Positions 28,762-40,973 are shown, counted from the stretch's first letter. The stretch: 64,000 bases of DNA from Auanema rhodensis (GCA_964057225.1 OZ059898.1:13913767-13977766); one strand, 5' to 3'. Notes: a model not told the origin generated them from the letters alone. Program-made: numbers and translations.

Positions 28762-28954
28762 TACAATAGGTTGTGAACTATTAGATTAGATGAGTTGACA
28801 CATCTTTGACTTCATTGATAATTACAAATGAAAAGCAGTAACATATTTTTTTCAAACGTTTCACATCAAAAAATCAAAAATGGACAAGCTCAAGTATTTT
28901 CAAAATCTTTGCAACATATTGCAAACAAATCGTTCACAAAAAATGAAAAATGTA

Positions 28955-29025
28955 TGCGTTCGGGGGGAATCGAACCCCGTCGAATGCTTGGAAGGCATCC
29001 ATGCTGACCATTACACCACGAACGC
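28955..29025 (-). tRNA. tRNA-Gly(TCC), T-stem deletion
   Basis: One G is missing from the 5' strand of the T-stem (71 rather than 72 nt). Probably impaired. Confidence 0.55.
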
Positions 29026-29223
29026 TACAATGGGTTGTGAACTATTAGATTAGATGAGTTGACACATCTTTGACTTCATATATAATTACAGAATGAAAAG
29101 CAGAAACATATTTTTTTCAAACGTTTCACATCAAAAATTCAAAAATGGACAAGCTCAAGTATTTTCAAGATCTTTGCAACATATAGCAAAACGTCAAACC
29201 ATTCTTAAAAAATGAAAAATGTA

Positions 29224-29295
29224 TGCGTTCGGGGGGAATCGAACCCCCGTCGAATGCTTGGAAGGCATCCATGCTGACCATTACACCACGAACGC
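29224..29295 (-). tRNA. tRNA-Gly(TCC)
   Basis: Consensus; long spacer with the private variant aagatctttgcaacatatagc. Confidence 0.93.
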
Positions 29296-29488
29296 TACAA
29301 TAGGTTGTGAACTATTAGATTAGATGAGTTGACACATCTTTGACTTCATATATAATTACGAATGAAAAGCAGTAACATATTTTTTTCAAACGTTTCACAT
29401 CAAAAAATCAAAAATGGACAAGCTCAAGTATTTTCAAAATCTTTGCAACATATTGCAAACAAATCATTCACAAAAAATGAAAAATGTG

Positions 29489-29560
29489 TGCGTTCGGGGG
29501 GAATCGAACCCCCGTCGAATGCTTGGAAGGCATCCATGCTGACCATTACACCACGAACGC
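29489..29560 (-). tRNA. tRNA-Gly(TCC)
   Basis: Consensus; short spacer. Confidence 0.93.
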
Positions 29561-29758
29561 TACGATGGCTCTTGAACTATTTGATTAGATGAGTTGACAC
29601 ATCTTTGACTTCATATATAATTACAGAATGAAAAGCAGTAACATATTTTTTTCAAACGTTTCACATCAAAAATTCAAAAATGGACAAGCTCAAGTACTTT
29701 CAAAATCTTTGCAACATATTGCAAAACGTCAAACCATTCTTAAAAAATGAAAAATGTA

Positions 29759-29830
29759 TGCGTTCGGGGGGAATCGAACCCCCGTCGAATGCTTGGAAGG
29801 CATCCATGCTGACCATTACACCACGAACGC
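29759..29830 (-). tRNA. tRNA-Gly(TCC)
   Basis: Consensus; long spacer (270 bp). Confidence 0.93.
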
Positions 29831-30023
29831 TACGATGGCTCTTGAACTATTTGATTAGATGAGTTGACACATCTTTGACTTCATATATAATTACGAATGA
29901 AAAGCAGTAACATATTTTTTTCAAACGTTTCACATCAAAAATTCTAAAATGGACAAGCTCAAGTATTTTCAAAATCTTTGCAACATATTGCAATCAAATC
30001 ATTCACAAAAAATGAAAAATGTA

Positions 30024-30095
30024 TGCGTTCGGGGGGAATCGAACCCCCGTCGAATGCTTGGAAGGCATCCATGCTGACCATTACACCACGAACGC
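30024..30095 (-). tRNA. tRNA-Gly(TCC)
   Basis: Consensus; short spacer. Confidence 0.93.
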
Positions 30096-30288
30096 TACGA
30101 TGGCTCTTGAACTATTAGATTAGATGAGTTGACACATCTTTGACTTCATTGATAATTACGAATGAAAAGCAGTAACATATTTTTTTCAAACGTTTCACAT
30201 CAAAAATTCAAAAATGGACAAGCTCAAGTATTTTCAAAATCTTTGCAACATATTGCAATCAAATCATTCACAAAAAATGAAAAATGTA

Positions 30289-30360
30289 TGCGTTCGGGGG
30301 GAATCGAACCCCCGTCGAATGCTTGGAAGGCATCCATGCTGACCATTACACCACGAACGC
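30289..30360 (-). tRNA. tRNA-Gly(TCC)
   Basis: Consensus; short spacer. Confidence 0.93.
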
Positions 30361-30553
30361 TACGATGGCTCTTGAACTATTAGATTAGATGAGTTGACAC
30401 ATCTTTGACTTCATTGATAATTACGAATGAAAAGCAGTAACATATTTTTTTCAAACGTTTCACATCAAAAAATCAAAAATGGACAAGCTCAAGTATTTTC
30501 AAAATCTTTGCAACATATTGCAATCAAATCGTTCAGAAAAAATGAAAAATGTG

Positions 30554-30625
30554 TGCGTTCGGGGGGAATCGAACCCCCGTCGAATGCTTGGAAGGCATCC
30601 ATGCTGACCATTACACCACGAACGC
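30554..30625 (-). tRNA. tRNA-Gly(TCC)
   Basis: Consensus; short spacer, gtgtgcg 3' flank. Confidence 0.93.
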
Positions 30626-30818
30626 TACAATACGTTGTGAACTATTAGATTAGATGAGTTGACACATCTTTGACTTCATATATAATTACGAATGAAAAGC
30701 AGTAACATATTTTTTTCAAACGTTTCACATCAAAAATTCAAAAATGGACAAGCTCAAGTATTTTCAAAATCTTTGCAACATATTGCAATCAAATCATTCA
30801 CAAAAAATGAAAAATGTA

Positions 30819-30890
30819 TGCGTTCGGGGGGAATCGAACCCCCGTCGAATGCTTGGAAGGCATCCATGCTGACCATTACACCACGAACGC
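30819..30890 (-). tRNA. tRNA-Gly(TCC)
   Basis: Consensus; short spacer. Confidence 0.93.
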
Positions 30891-31088
30891 TACAATGGGT
30901 TGTGAACTATTAGATTAGATGAGTTGACACATCTTTGACTTCATATATAATTACAGAATGAAAAGCAGAAACATATTTTTTTCAAACGTTTCACATCAAA
31001 AATTCAAAAATGGACAAGCTCAAGTATTTTCAAGATCTTTGCAACATATAGCAAAACGTCAAACCATTCTTAAAAAATGAAAAATGTA

Positions 31089-31160
31089 TGCGTTCGGGGG
31101 GAATCGAACCCCCGTCGAATGCTTGGAAGGCATCCATGCTGACCATTACACCACGAACGC
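31089..31160 (-). tRNA. tRNA-Gly(TCC)
   Basis: Consensus; long spacer with the acatatagc variant. Confidence 0.93.
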
Positions 31161-31353
31161 TACAATAGGTTGTGAACTATTAGATTAGATGAGTTGACAC
31201 ATCTTTGACTTCATTGATAATTACAAATGAAAAGCAGTAACATATTTTTTTCAAACGTTTCACATCAAAAAATCAAAAATGGACAAGCTCAAGTATTTTC
31301 AAAATCTTTGCAACATATTGCAAACAAATCGTTCACAAAAAATGAAAAATGTA

Positions 31354-31425
31354 TGCGTTCGGGGGGAATCGAACCCCCGTCAAATGCTTGGAAGGCATCC
31401 ATGCTGACCATTACACCACGAACGC
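31354..31425 (-). tRNA. tRNA-Gly(TCC)
   Basis: Variable-loop C to T only; otherwise consensus. Confidence 0.88.
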
Positions 31426-31623
31426 TACAATGGGTTGTGAACTATTAGATTAGATGAGTTGACACATCTTTGACTTCATATATAATTACAGAATGAAAAG
31501 CAGAAACATATTTTTTTCAAACGTTTCACATCAAAAATTCAAAAATGGACAAGCTCAAGTATTTTCAAGATCTTTGCAACATATAGCAAAACGTCAAACC
31601 ATTCTTAAAAAATGAAAAATGTA

Positions 31624-31695
31624 TGCGTTTGGGGGGAATCGAACCCCCGTCGAATGCTTGGAAGGCATCCATGCTGACCATTACACCACGAACGC
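31624..31695 (-). tRNA. tRNA-Gly(TCC), acceptor mismatch
   Basis: G67 to A gives a C6-A67 mismatch in the acceptor stem. Confidence 0.7.
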
Positions 31696-31888
31696 TACAA
31701 TAGGTTGTGAACTATTAGATTAGATGAGTTGACACATCTTTGACTTCATATATAATTACGAATGAAAAGCAGTAACATATTTTTTTCAAACGTTTCACAT
31801 CAAAAATTCAAAAATGGACAAGCTCAAGTATTTTCAAAATCTTTGCAACATATTGCAATCAAATCATTCACAAAAAATGAAAAATGTA

Positions 31889-31960
31889 TGCGTTCGGGGG
31901 GAATCGAACCCCCGTCGAATGCTTGGAAGGCATCCATGCTGACCATTACACCACGAACGC
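31889..31960 (-). tRNA. tRNA-Gly(TCC)
   Basis: Consensus; short spacer. Confidence 0.93.
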
Positions 31961-32153
31961 TACGATGGCTCTTGAACTATTAGATTAGATGAGTTGACAC
32001 ATCTTTGACTTCATATATAATTACAGAATGAAAAGCAGAAACATATTTTTTCAAACGTTTCACATCAAAAAATCAAAAATGGACAAGCTCAAGTATTTTC
32101 AAAATCTTTGCAACATATTGCAAACAAATCGTTCACAAAAAATGAAAAATGTA

Positions 32154-32225
32154 TGCGTTCGGGGGGAATCGAACCCCCGTCGAATGCTTGGAAGGCATCC
32201 ATGCTGACCATTACACCACGAACGC
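32154..32225 (-). tRNA. tRNA-Gly(TCC)
   Basis: Consensus; short spacer. Confidence 0.93.
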
Positions 32226-32422
32226 TACGATGGCCCTTGAACTATTAGATTAGATGAGTTGACACATCTTTGACTTCATTGATAATTACGAATGAAAAGC
32301 AGTAACATATTTTTTTCAAACGTTTCACATCAAAAATTCAAAAATGGACAAGCTCAAGTATTTTCAAAATCTTTGCAACATATTGCAAAACGTCAAATCA
32401 TTCAGCATAAATGAAAAATGTA

Positions 32423-32494
32423 TGCGTTCGGGGGGAATCGAACCCCCGTCGAATGCTTGGAAGGCATCCATGCTGACCATTACACCACGAACGC
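32423..32494 (-). tRNA. tRNA-Gly(TCC)
   Basis: Consensus; spacer variant caaatcattcagc shared with 39106, 40974, 54136 and 55200. Confidence 0.93.
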
Positions 32495-32691
32495 TACAAT
32501 AGGTTGTGAACTATTAGATTAGATGAGTTGACACATCTTTGACTTCATTGATAATTACGAATGAAAAGCAGTAACATATTTTTTTCAAACGTTTCACATC
32601 GAAAATTCAAAAATGGACAAGCTCAAGTACTTTCAAAATCTTTGCAACATATTGCAAAACGTCAAACCATTCTTAAAAAATGAAAAATGTA

Positions 32692-32763
32692 TGCGTTCGG
32701 GGGAAATCGAACCCCCGTCGAATGATTGGAAGGCATCCATGCTGGCTATTACACCACGAACGC
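32692..32763 (-). tRNA. tRNA-Gly(TCC), degenerate
   Basis: C61 to T in the T-stem, C31-T39 mismatch in the anticodon stem, and two D-loop changes. Likely a pseudogene. Confidence 0.5.
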
Positions 32764-32959
32764 TACGATGGCTCTTGAACTATTAGATTAGATGAGTTGA
32801 CACATCTTTGACTTCATATATAATTACAGAATGAAAAGCAGAAACATATTTTTTTAACGTTTCACATCAAAAAATCAAAAATGGACAAGCTCAAGTATTT
32901 TCAAGATCTTTGCAACATATTGCAAAACGTCAAACCATTCTTAAAAAATGAAAAATGTA

Positions 32960-33031
32960 TGCGTTCGGGGGGAATCGAACCCCCGTCGAATGCTTGGAAG
33001 GCATCCATGCTGACTATTACACCACGAACGC
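32960..33031 (-). tRNA. tRNA-Gly(TCC), D-loop variant
   Basis: The conserved D-loop GG is AG here. Confidence 0.7.
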
Positions 33032-33229
33032 TACGATGGCTCTTGAACTATTAGATTAGATGAGTTGACACATCTTTGACTTCATATATAATTACAGAAT
33101 GAAAAGCAGAAACATATTTTTTTCAAACGTTTCACATCAAAAATTCAAAAATGGACAAGCTCAAGTATTTTCAAGATCTTTGCAACATATAGCAAAACGT
33201 CAAACCATTCTTAAAAAATGAAAAATGTA

Positions 33230-33301
33230 TGCGTTCGGGGGGAATCGAACCCCCGTCGAATGCTTGGAAGGCATCCATGCTGACCATTACACCACAAACG
33301 C
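33230..33301 (-). tRNA. tRNA-Gly(TCC)
   Basis: C6 to T, giving a wobble pair with G67; otherwise consensus. Confidence 0.85.
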
Positions 33302-33498
33302 TACAATAGGTTGTGAACTATTAGATTAGATGAGTTGACACATCTTTGACTTCATTGATAATTACGAATGAAAAGCAGTAACATATTTTTTTCAAACGTT
33401 TCACATCAAAAAATCAAAAATGGACAAGCTCAAGTATTTTCAAGATCTTTGCAACATATTGCAAAACGTCAAACCATTCTTAAAAAATGAAAAATGTA

Positions 33499-33570
33499 TG
33501 CGTTCGGGGGGAATCGAACCCCCGTCGAATGCTTGGAAGGCATCCATGCTGACCATTACACCACGAACGC
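33499..33570 (-). tRNA. tRNA-Gly(TCC)
   Basis: Consensus; long spacer. Confidence 0.93.
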
Positions 33571-33767
33571 TACGATGGCTCTTGAACTATTAGATTAGAT
33601 GAGTTGACACATCTTTGACTTCATTGATAATTACGAATGAAAAGCAGAAACATATTTTTTTCAAACGTTTCACATCAAAAATTCAAAAATGGACAAGCTC
33701 AAGTATTTTCAAAATCTTTGCAACATATTGCAAAACGTCAAACCATTCTTAAAAAATGAAAAATGTA

Positions 33768-33839
33768 TGCGTTCGGGGGGAATCGAACCCCCGTCGAATG
33801 CTTGGAAGGCATCCATGCTGACCATTACACCACGAACGC
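33768..33839 (-). tRNA. tRNA-Gly(TCC)
   Basis: Consensus; long spacer. Confidence 0.93.
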
Positions 33840-34032
33840 TACAATAGGTTGTGAACTATTAGATTAGATGAGTTGACACATCTTTGACTTCATTGATAAT
33901 TACGAATGAAAAGCAGTAACATATTTTTTTCAAACGTTTCACATCAAAAATTCAAAAATGGACAAGCTCAAGTATTTTCAAAATCTTTGCAACATATTGC
34001 AATCAAATCATTCACAAAAAATGAAAAATGTA

Positions 34033-34104
34033 TGCGTTCGGGGGGAATCGAACCCCCGTCGAATGCTTGGAAGGCTTCCATGCTGACCATTACACCACGA
34101 ACGC
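34033..34104 (-). tRNA. tRNA-Gly(TCC), anticodon-stem mismatch
   Basis: T29 to A breaks one anticodon-stem pair. Confidence 0.7.
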
Positions 34105-34297
34105 TACGATGGCTCTTGAACTATTAGATTAGATGAGTTGACACATCTTTGACTTCATTGATAACTACGAATGAAAAGCAGTAACATATTTTTTTCAAAC
34201 GTTTCACATCAAAAATTCAAAAATGGACAAGCTCAAGTATTTTCAAAATCTTTGCAACATATTGCAATCAAATCGTTCACAAAAAATGAAAAATGTA

Positions 34298-34369
34298 TGC
34301 GTTCGGGGGGAATCGAACCCCCGTCGAATGCTTGGAAGGCATCCATGCTGACCATTACACCACGAACGC
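34298..34369 (-). tRNA. tRNA-Gly(TCC)
   Basis: Consensus; short spacer. Confidence 0.93.
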
Positions 34370-34562
34370 TACGATGGCTCTTGAACTATTAGATTAGATG
34401 AGTTGACACATCTTTGACTTCATTGATAATTACGAATGAAAAGCAGTAACATATTTTTTTCAAACGTTTCACATCAAAAAATCAAAAATGGACAAGCTCA
34501 AGTATTTTCAAAATCTTTGCAACATATTGCAATCAAATCGTTCAGAAAAAATGAAAAATGTA

Positions 34563-34634
34563 TGCGTTCGGGGGGAATCGAACCCCCGTCGAATGCTTGG
34601 AAGGCATCCATGCTGACCATTACACCACGAACGC
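34563..34634 (-). tRNA. tRNA-Gly(TCC)
   Basis: Consensus; short spacer. Confidence 0.93.
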
Positions 34635-34831
34635 TACGATGGCTCTTGAACTATTTGATTAGATGAGTTGACACATCTTTGACTTCATTGATAATTACGA
34701 ATGAAAAGCAGTAACATATTTTTTTCAAACGTTCCACATCGAAAATTCAAAAATGGACAAGCTCAAGTATTTTCAAAATCTTTGCAACATATTGCAAAAC
34801 GTCAAACCATTCTTAAAAAATGAAAAATGTA

Positions 34832-34903
34832 TGCGTTCGGGGGGAATCGAACCCCCGTCGACTGCTTGGAAGGCATCCATGCTGACCATTACACCACGAA
34901 CGC
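34832..34903 (-). tRNA. tRNA-Gly(TCC), anticodon-stem mismatch
   Basis: T42 to G gives an A28-G42 mismatch; the same change is in 35101, 36434 and 36703. Confidence 0.7.
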
Positions 34904-35100
34904 TACAATAGGTTGTGAACTATTAGATTAGATGAGTTGACACATCTTTGACTTCATTGATAATTACGAATGAAAAGCAGTAACATATTTTTTTCAAACG
35001 TTTCACATCAAAAATTCAAAAATGGACAAGCTCAAGTATTTTCAAAATCTTTGCAACATATTGCAAAACGTCAAACCATTCTTAAAAAATGAAAAATGTA

Positions 35101-35172
35101 TGCGTTCGGGGGGAATCGAACCCCCGTCGACTGCTTGGAAGGCATCCATGCTGACCATTACACCTCGAACGC
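35101..35172 (-). tRNA. tRNA-Gly(TCC), degenerate
   Basis: A28-G42 mismatch and U8 replaced by A. U8 is nearly invariant in tRNAs. Confidence 0.6.
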
Positions 35173-35369
35173 TACGATGGCTCTTGAACTATTAGATTAG
35201 ATGAGTTGACACATCTTTGACTTCATTGATAATTACGAATGAAAAGCAGTAACATATTTTTTTCAAACGTTCCACATCGAAAATTCAAAAATGGACAAGC
35301 TCAAGTACTTTCAAAATCTTTGCAACATATTGCAAAACGTCAAACCATTCTTAAAAAATGAAAAATGTA

Positions 35370-35441
35370 TGCGTTCGGGGGGAATCGAACCCCCGTCGAA
35401 TGCTTGGAAGGCATCCATGCTGACCATTACACCACGAACGC
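35370..35441 (-). tRNA. tRNA-Gly(TCC)
   Basis: Consensus; long spacer. Confidence 0.93.
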
Positions 35442-35634
35442 TACAATAGGTTGTGAACTATTAGATTAGATGAGTTGACACATCTTTGACTTCATTGATA
35501 ATTACGAATGAAAAGCAGTAACATATTTTTTTCAAACGTTTCACATCAAAAATTCAAAAATGGACAAGCTCAAGTATTTTCAAAATCTTTGCAACATATT
35601 GCAATCAAATCATTCACAAAAAATGAAAAATGTA

Positions 35635-35706
35635 TGCGTTCGGGGGGAATCGAACCCCCCTCGAATGCTTGGAAGGCATCCATGCTGACCATTACACCAC
35701 GAACGC
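35635..35706 (-). tRNA. tRNA-Gly(TCC)
   Basis: Position 48 C to G; otherwise consensus. Confidence 0.85.
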
Positions 35707-35899
35707 TACGATGGCTCTTGAACTATTAGATTAGATGAGTTGACACATCTTTGACTTCATTGATAATTACGAATGAAAAGCAGTAACATATTTTTTTCAA
35801 ACGTTTCACATCAAAAAATCAAAAATGGACAAGCTCAAGTATTTTCAAAATCTTTGCAACATATTGCAATCAAATCGTTCAGAAAAAATGAAAAATGTG

Positions 35900-35971
35900 T
35901 GCGTTCGGGGGGAATCGAACCCCCGTCGAATGCTTGGAAGGCATCCATGCTGACTATTACACCTCGAACGC
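35900..35971 (-). tRNA. tRNA-Gly(TCC), degenerate
   Basis: U8 to A and D-loop GG to AG. Confidence 0.6.
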
Positions 35972-36164
35972 TACGATGGCTCTTGAACTATTAGATTAGA
36001 TGAGTTGACACATCTTTGACTTCATTGATAATTACGAATGAAAAGCAGTAACATATTTTTTTCAAACGTTTCACATCAAAAATTCAAAAATGGACAAGCT
36101 CAAGTATTTTCAAAATCTCTGCAACATATTGCAATCAAATCATTCACAAAAAATGAAAAATGTA

Positions 36165-36236
36165 TGCGTTCGGGGGGAATCGAACCCCCGTCGAATGCTT
36201 GGAAGGCATCCATGCTGACCATTACACCACGAACGC
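36165..36236 (-). tRNA. tRNA-Gly(TCC)
   Basis: Consensus; short spacer. Confidence 0.93.
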
Positions 36237-36433
36237 TACGATGGCTCTTGAACTATTTGATTAGATGAGTTGACACATCTTTGACTTCATTGATAATTAC
36301 GAATGAAAAGCAGTAACATATTTTTTTCAAACGTTCCACATCGAAAATTCAAAAATGGACAAGCTCAAGTATTTTCAAAATCTTTGCAACATATTGCAAA
36401 ACGTCAAACCATTCTTAAAAAATGAAAAATGTA

Positions 36434-36505
36434 TGCGTTCGGGGGGAATCGAACCCCCGTCGACTGCTTGGAAGGCATCCATGCTGACCATTACACCACG
36501 AACGC
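36434..36505 (-). tRNA. tRNA-Gly(TCC), anticodon-stem mismatch
   Basis: A28-G42 mismatch; duplicate of the 34832 unit, 1602 bp away. Confidence 0.7.
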
Positions 36506-36702
36506 TACAATAGGTTGTGAACTATTAGATTAGATGAGTTGACACATCTTTGACTTCATTGATAATTACGAATGAAAAGCAGTAACATATTTTTTTCAAA
36601 CGTTTCACATCAAAAATTCAAAAATGGACAAGCTCAAGTATTTTCAAAATCTTTGCAACATATTGCAAAACGTCAAACCATTCTTAAAAAATGAAAAATG
36701 TA

Positions 36703-36774
36703 TGCGTTCGGGGGGAATCGAACCCCCGTCGACTGCTTGGAAGGCATCCATGCTGACCATTACACCTCGAACGC
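36703..36774 (-). tRNA. tRNA-Gly(TCC), degenerate
   Basis: A28-G42 mismatch and U8 to A; duplicate of the 35101 unit. Confidence 0.6.
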
Positions 36775-36971
36775 TACGATGGCTCTTGAACTATTAGATT
36801 AGATGAGTTGACACATCTTTGACTTCATATATAATTACAGAATGAGAAGCAGAAACATATTTTTTTTAACGTTTCACATCAAAAAATCAAAAATGGACAA
36901 GCTCAAGTATTTTCAAAATCTTTGCAACATATTGCAAAACGTCAAACCATTCTTAAAAAATGAAAAATGTA

Positions 36972-37043
36972 TGCGTTCGGGGGGAATCGAACCCCCGTCG
37001 AATGCTTGGAAGGCATCCATGCTGACCATTACACCACGAACGC
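36972..37043 (-). tRNA. tRNA-Gly(TCC)
   Basis: Consensus; 5' flank variant cgatgtctcttg shared with 40705 and 49004. Confidence 0.93.
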
Positions 37044-37236
37044 TACGATGTCTCTTGAACTATTAGATTAGATGAGTTGACACATCTTTGACTTCATTGA
37101 TAATTACGAATGAAAAGCAGTAACATATTTTTTTCAAACGTTTCACATCAAAAAATCAAAAATGGACAAGCTCAAGTATTTTCAAAATCTTTGCAACATA
37201 TTGCAATCAAATCGTTCAGAAAAAATGAAAAATGTA

Positions 37237-37308
37237 TGCGTTCGGGGGGAATCGAACCCCCGTCGAATGCTTGGAAGGCATCCATGCTGACCATTACACC
37301 ACGAACGC
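37237..37308 (-). tRNA. tRNA-Gly(TCC)
   Basis: Consensus; short spacer. Confidence 0.93.
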
Positions 37309-37501
37309 TACAATAGGTTGTGAACTATTAGATTAGATGAGTTGACACATCTTTGACTTCATTGATAATTACGAATGAAAAGCAGTAACATATTTTTTTC
37401 AAACGTTTCACATCAAAAATTCAAAAATGGACAAGCTCAAGTATTTTCAAAATCTTTGCAACATATTGCAATCAAATCATTCACAAAAAATGAAAAATGT
37501 A

Positions 37502-37573
37502 TGCGTTCGGGGGGAATCGAACCCCCGTCGAATGCTTGGAAGGCATCCATGCTGACCATTACACCACGAACGC
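37502..37573 (-). tRNA. tRNA-Gly(TCC)
   Basis: Consensus; short spacer. Confidence 0.93.
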
Positions 37574-37770
37574 TACGATGGCTCTTGAACTATTAGATTA
37601 GATGAGTTGACACATCTTTGACTTCATTGATAATTACGAATGAAAAGCAGTAACATATTTTTTTCAAACGTTCCACATCAAAAAATCAAAAATGGACAAG
37701 CTCAAGTATTTTCAAAATCTTTGCAACATATTGCAAAACGTCAAACCATTCTTAAAAAATGAAAAATGTA

Positions 37771-37842
37771 TGCGTTCGGGGGGAATAGAACCCCCGTCGA
37801 ATGCTTGGAAGGCATCCATGCTGACCATTACACCACGAACGC
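37771..37842 (-). tRNA. tRNA-Gly(TCC), B-box mutant
   Basis: T-loop G57 to T changes the B box to GGTTCTATTCC; Pol III transcription is probably reduced. Confidence 0.6.
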
Positions 37843-38035
37843 TACGATGGCTCTTGAACTATTTGATTAGATGAGTTGACACATCTTTGACTTCATTGAT
37901 AATTACGAATGAAAAGCAGTAACATATTTTTTTCAAACGTTCCACATCGAAAATTCAAAAATGGACAAGCTCAAGTATTTTCAAAATCTTTGCAACATAT
38001 TGCAATCAAATCGTTCACAAAAAATGAAAAATGTA

Positions 38036-38107
38036 TGCGTTCGGGGGGAATCGAACCCCCGTCGAATGCTTGGAAGGCATCCATGCTGACCATTACACCA
38101 CGAACGC
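38036..38107 (-). tRNA. tRNA-Gly(TCC)
   Basis: Consensus; short spacer. Confidence 0.93.
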
Positions 38108-38304
38108 TACGATGGCTCTTGAACTATTTGATTAGATGAGTTGACACATCTTTGACTTCATTGATAATTACGAATGAAAAGCAGTAACATCTTTTTTTCA
38201 AACGTTTCACATCAAAAATTCAAAAATGGACAAGCTCAAGTACTTTCAAAATCTTTGCAACATATTGCAAAACGTCAAACCATTCTTAAAAAATGAAAAA
38301 TGTA

Positions 38305-38376
38305 TGCGTTCGGGGGGAATCGAACCCCCGTCGAATGCTTGGAAGGCATCCATGCTGACCATTACACCACGAACGC
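38305..38376 (-). tRNA. tRNA-Gly(TCC)
   Basis: Consensus; long spacer. Confidence 0.93.
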
Positions 38377-38573
38377 TACAATAGGTTGTGAACTATTAGA
38401 TTAGATGAGTTGACACATCTTTGACTTCATATATAATTACGAATGAAAAGCAGTAACATATTTTTTTCAAACGTTTCACATCAAAAATTCAAAAATGGAC
38501 AAGCTCAAGTACTTTCAAAATCTTTGCAACATATTGCAAAACGTCAAACCATTCTTAAAAAATGAAAAATGTA

Positions 38574-38645
38574 TGCGTTCGGGGGGAATCGAACCCCCGT
38601 CGAATGCTTGGAAGGCATCCATGCTGACCATTACACCACGAACGC
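38574..38645 (-). tRNA. tRNA-Gly(TCC)
   Basis: Consensus; long spacer. Confidence 0.93.
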
Positions 38646-38836
38646 TACGATGGCTCTTGAACTATTAGATTAGATGAGTTGACACATCTTTGACTTCATT
38701 GATAATTACGAATGAAAAGCAGAAACATATTTTTTCAACGTTTCACATCAAAAAATCAAAAATGGACAAGCTCAAGTATTTTCAAAATCTTTGCAACATA
38801 TTGCAATCAAATCGTTCACAAAAAATGAAAAATGTA

Positions 38837-38908
38837 TGCGTTCGGGGGGAATCGAACCCCCGTCGAATGCTTGGAAGGCATCCATGCTGACCATTACACC
38901 ACGAACGC
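38837..38908 (-). tRNA. tRNA-Gly(TCC)
   Basis: Consensus; spacer slightly shortened (263-bp unit). Confidence 0.93.
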
Positions 38909-39105
38909 TACGATGGCTCTTGAACTATTTGATTAGATGAGTTGACACATCTTTGACTTCATTGATAATTACGAATGAAAAGCAGTAACATATTTTTTTC
39001 AAACGTTTCACATCAAAAATTCAAAAATGGACAAGCTCAAGTATTTTCAAAATCTTTGCAACATATTGCAAAACGTCAAATCATTCAGCAAAAATGAAAA
39101 ATGTA

Positions 39106-39177
39106 TGCGTTCGGGGGGAATCGAACCCCCGTCGAATGCTTGGAAGGCATCCATGCTGACCATTACACCACGAACGC
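39106..39177 (-). tRNA. tRNA-Gly(TCC)
   Basis: Consensus; with the next unit it matches the pair at 32423-32763. Confidence 0.93.
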
Positions 39178-39374
39178 TACAATAGGTTGTGAACTATTAG
39201 ATTAGATGAGTTGACACATCTTTGACTTCATTGATAATTACGAATGAAAAGCAGTAACATATTTTTTTCAAACGTTTCACATCGAAAATTCAAAAATGGA
39301 CAAGCTCAAGTACTTTCAAAATCTTTGCAACATATTGCAAAACGTCAAACCATTCTTAAAAAATGAAAAATGTA

Positions 39375-39446
39375 TGCGTTCGGGGGAAATCGAACCCCCG
39401 TCGAATGATTGGAAGGCATCCATGCTGACCATTACACCACGAACGC
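39375..39446 (-). tRNA. tRNA-Gly(TCC), degenerate
   Basis: C61 to T and C31-T39 mismatch, as in 32692-32763. Confidence 0.55.
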
Positions 39447-39639
39447 TACAATAGGTTGTGAACTATTAGATTAGATGAGTTGACACATCTTTGACTTCAT
39501 TGATAATTACGAATGAAAAGCAGTAACATATTTTTTTCAAACGTTTCACATCAAAAAATCAAAAATGGACAAGCTCAAGTATTTTCAAAATCTTTGCAAC
39601 ATATTGCAATCAAATCATTCACAAAAAATGAAAAATGTA

Positions 39640-39711
39640 TGCGTTCGGGGGGAATCGAACCCCCGTCGAATGCTTGGAAGGCATCCATGCTGACCATTAC
39701 ACCACGAACGC
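39640..39711 (-). tRNA. tRNA-Gly(TCC)
   Basis: Consensus; short spacer. Confidence 0.93.
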
Positions 39712-39905
39712 TACGATGGCTCTTGAACTATTTGATTAGATGAGTTGACACATCTTTGACTTCATATATAATTACAGAATGAAAAGCAGAAACATATTTT
39801 TTTCAAACGTTTCACATCAAAAATTCAAAAATGGACAAGCTCAAGTATTTTCAAAATCTTTGCAACATATTGCAATCAAATCATTCACAAAAAATGAAAA
39901 ATGTA

Positions 39906-39977
39906 TGCGTTCGGGGGGAATCGAACCCCCGTCGAATGCTTGGAAGGCATCCATGCTGACCATTACACCACGAACGC
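39906..39977 (-). tRNA. tRNA-Gly(TCC)
   Basis: Consensus; short spacer. Confidence 0.93.
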
Positions 39978-40174
39978 TACGATGGCTCTTGAACTATTTG
40001 ATTAGATGAGTTGACACATCTTTGACTTCATTGATAATTACGAATGAAAAGCAGTAACATATTTTTTTCAAACGTTTCACATCAAAAATTCAAAAATGGA
40101 CAAGCTCAAGTATTTTCAAAATCTTTGCAACATATTGCAAAACGTCAAACCATTCTTAAAAAATGAAAAATGTA

Positions 40175-40246
40175 TGCGTTCGGGGGGAATCGAACCCCCG
40201 TCGAATGCTTGGAAGGCATCCATGCTGACCATTACACCACGAACGC
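40175..40246 (-). tRNA. tRNA-Gly(TCC)
   Basis: Consensus; long spacer. Confidence 0.93.
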
Positions 40247-40439
40247 TACGATGGCTCTTGAACTATTAGATTAGATGAGTTGACACATCTTTGACTTCAT
40301 TGATAATTACGAATGAAAAGCAGTAACATATTTTTTTCAAACGTTCCACATCAAAAAATCAAAAATGGACAAGCTCAAGTATTTTCAAAATCTTTGCAAC
40401 ATATTGCAATCAAATCGTTCACAAAAAATGAAAAATGTA

Positions 40440-40511
40440 TGCGTTCGGGGGGAATCGAACCCCCGTCGAATGCTTGGAAGGCATCCATGCTGACCATTAC
40501 ACCTCGAACGC
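40440..40511 (-). tRNA. tRNA-Gly(TCC), U8 variant
   Basis: U8 to A; otherwise consensus. Confidence 0.7.
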
Positions 40512-40704
40512 TACGATGGCTCTTGAACTATTAGATTAGATGAGTTGACACATCTTTGACTTCATATATAATTACAGAATGAAAAGCAGAAACATATTTT
40601 TTTTAACGTTTCACATCAAAAAATCAAAAATGGACAAGCTCAAGTATTTTCAAAATCTTTGCAACATATTGCAATCAAATCGTTCACAAAAAATGAAAAA
40701 TGTA

Positions 40705-40776
40705 TGCGTTCGGGGGGAATCGAACCCCCGTCGAATGCTTGGAAGGCATCCATGCTGACCATTACACCACGAACGC
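40705..40776 (-). tRNA. tRNA-Gly(TCC)
   Basis: Consensus; cgatgtctcttg 5' flank. Confidence 0.93.
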
Positions 40777-40973
40777 TACGATGTCTCTTGAACTATTAGA
40801 TTAGATGAGTTGACACATCTTTGACTTCATTGATAATTACGAATGAAAAGCAGTAACATATTTTTTTCAAACGTTTCACATCAAAAAATCAAAAATGGAC
40901 AAGCTCAAGTATTTTCAAAATCTTTGCAACATATTGCAAAACGTCAAATCATTCAGCAAAAATGAAAAATGTA

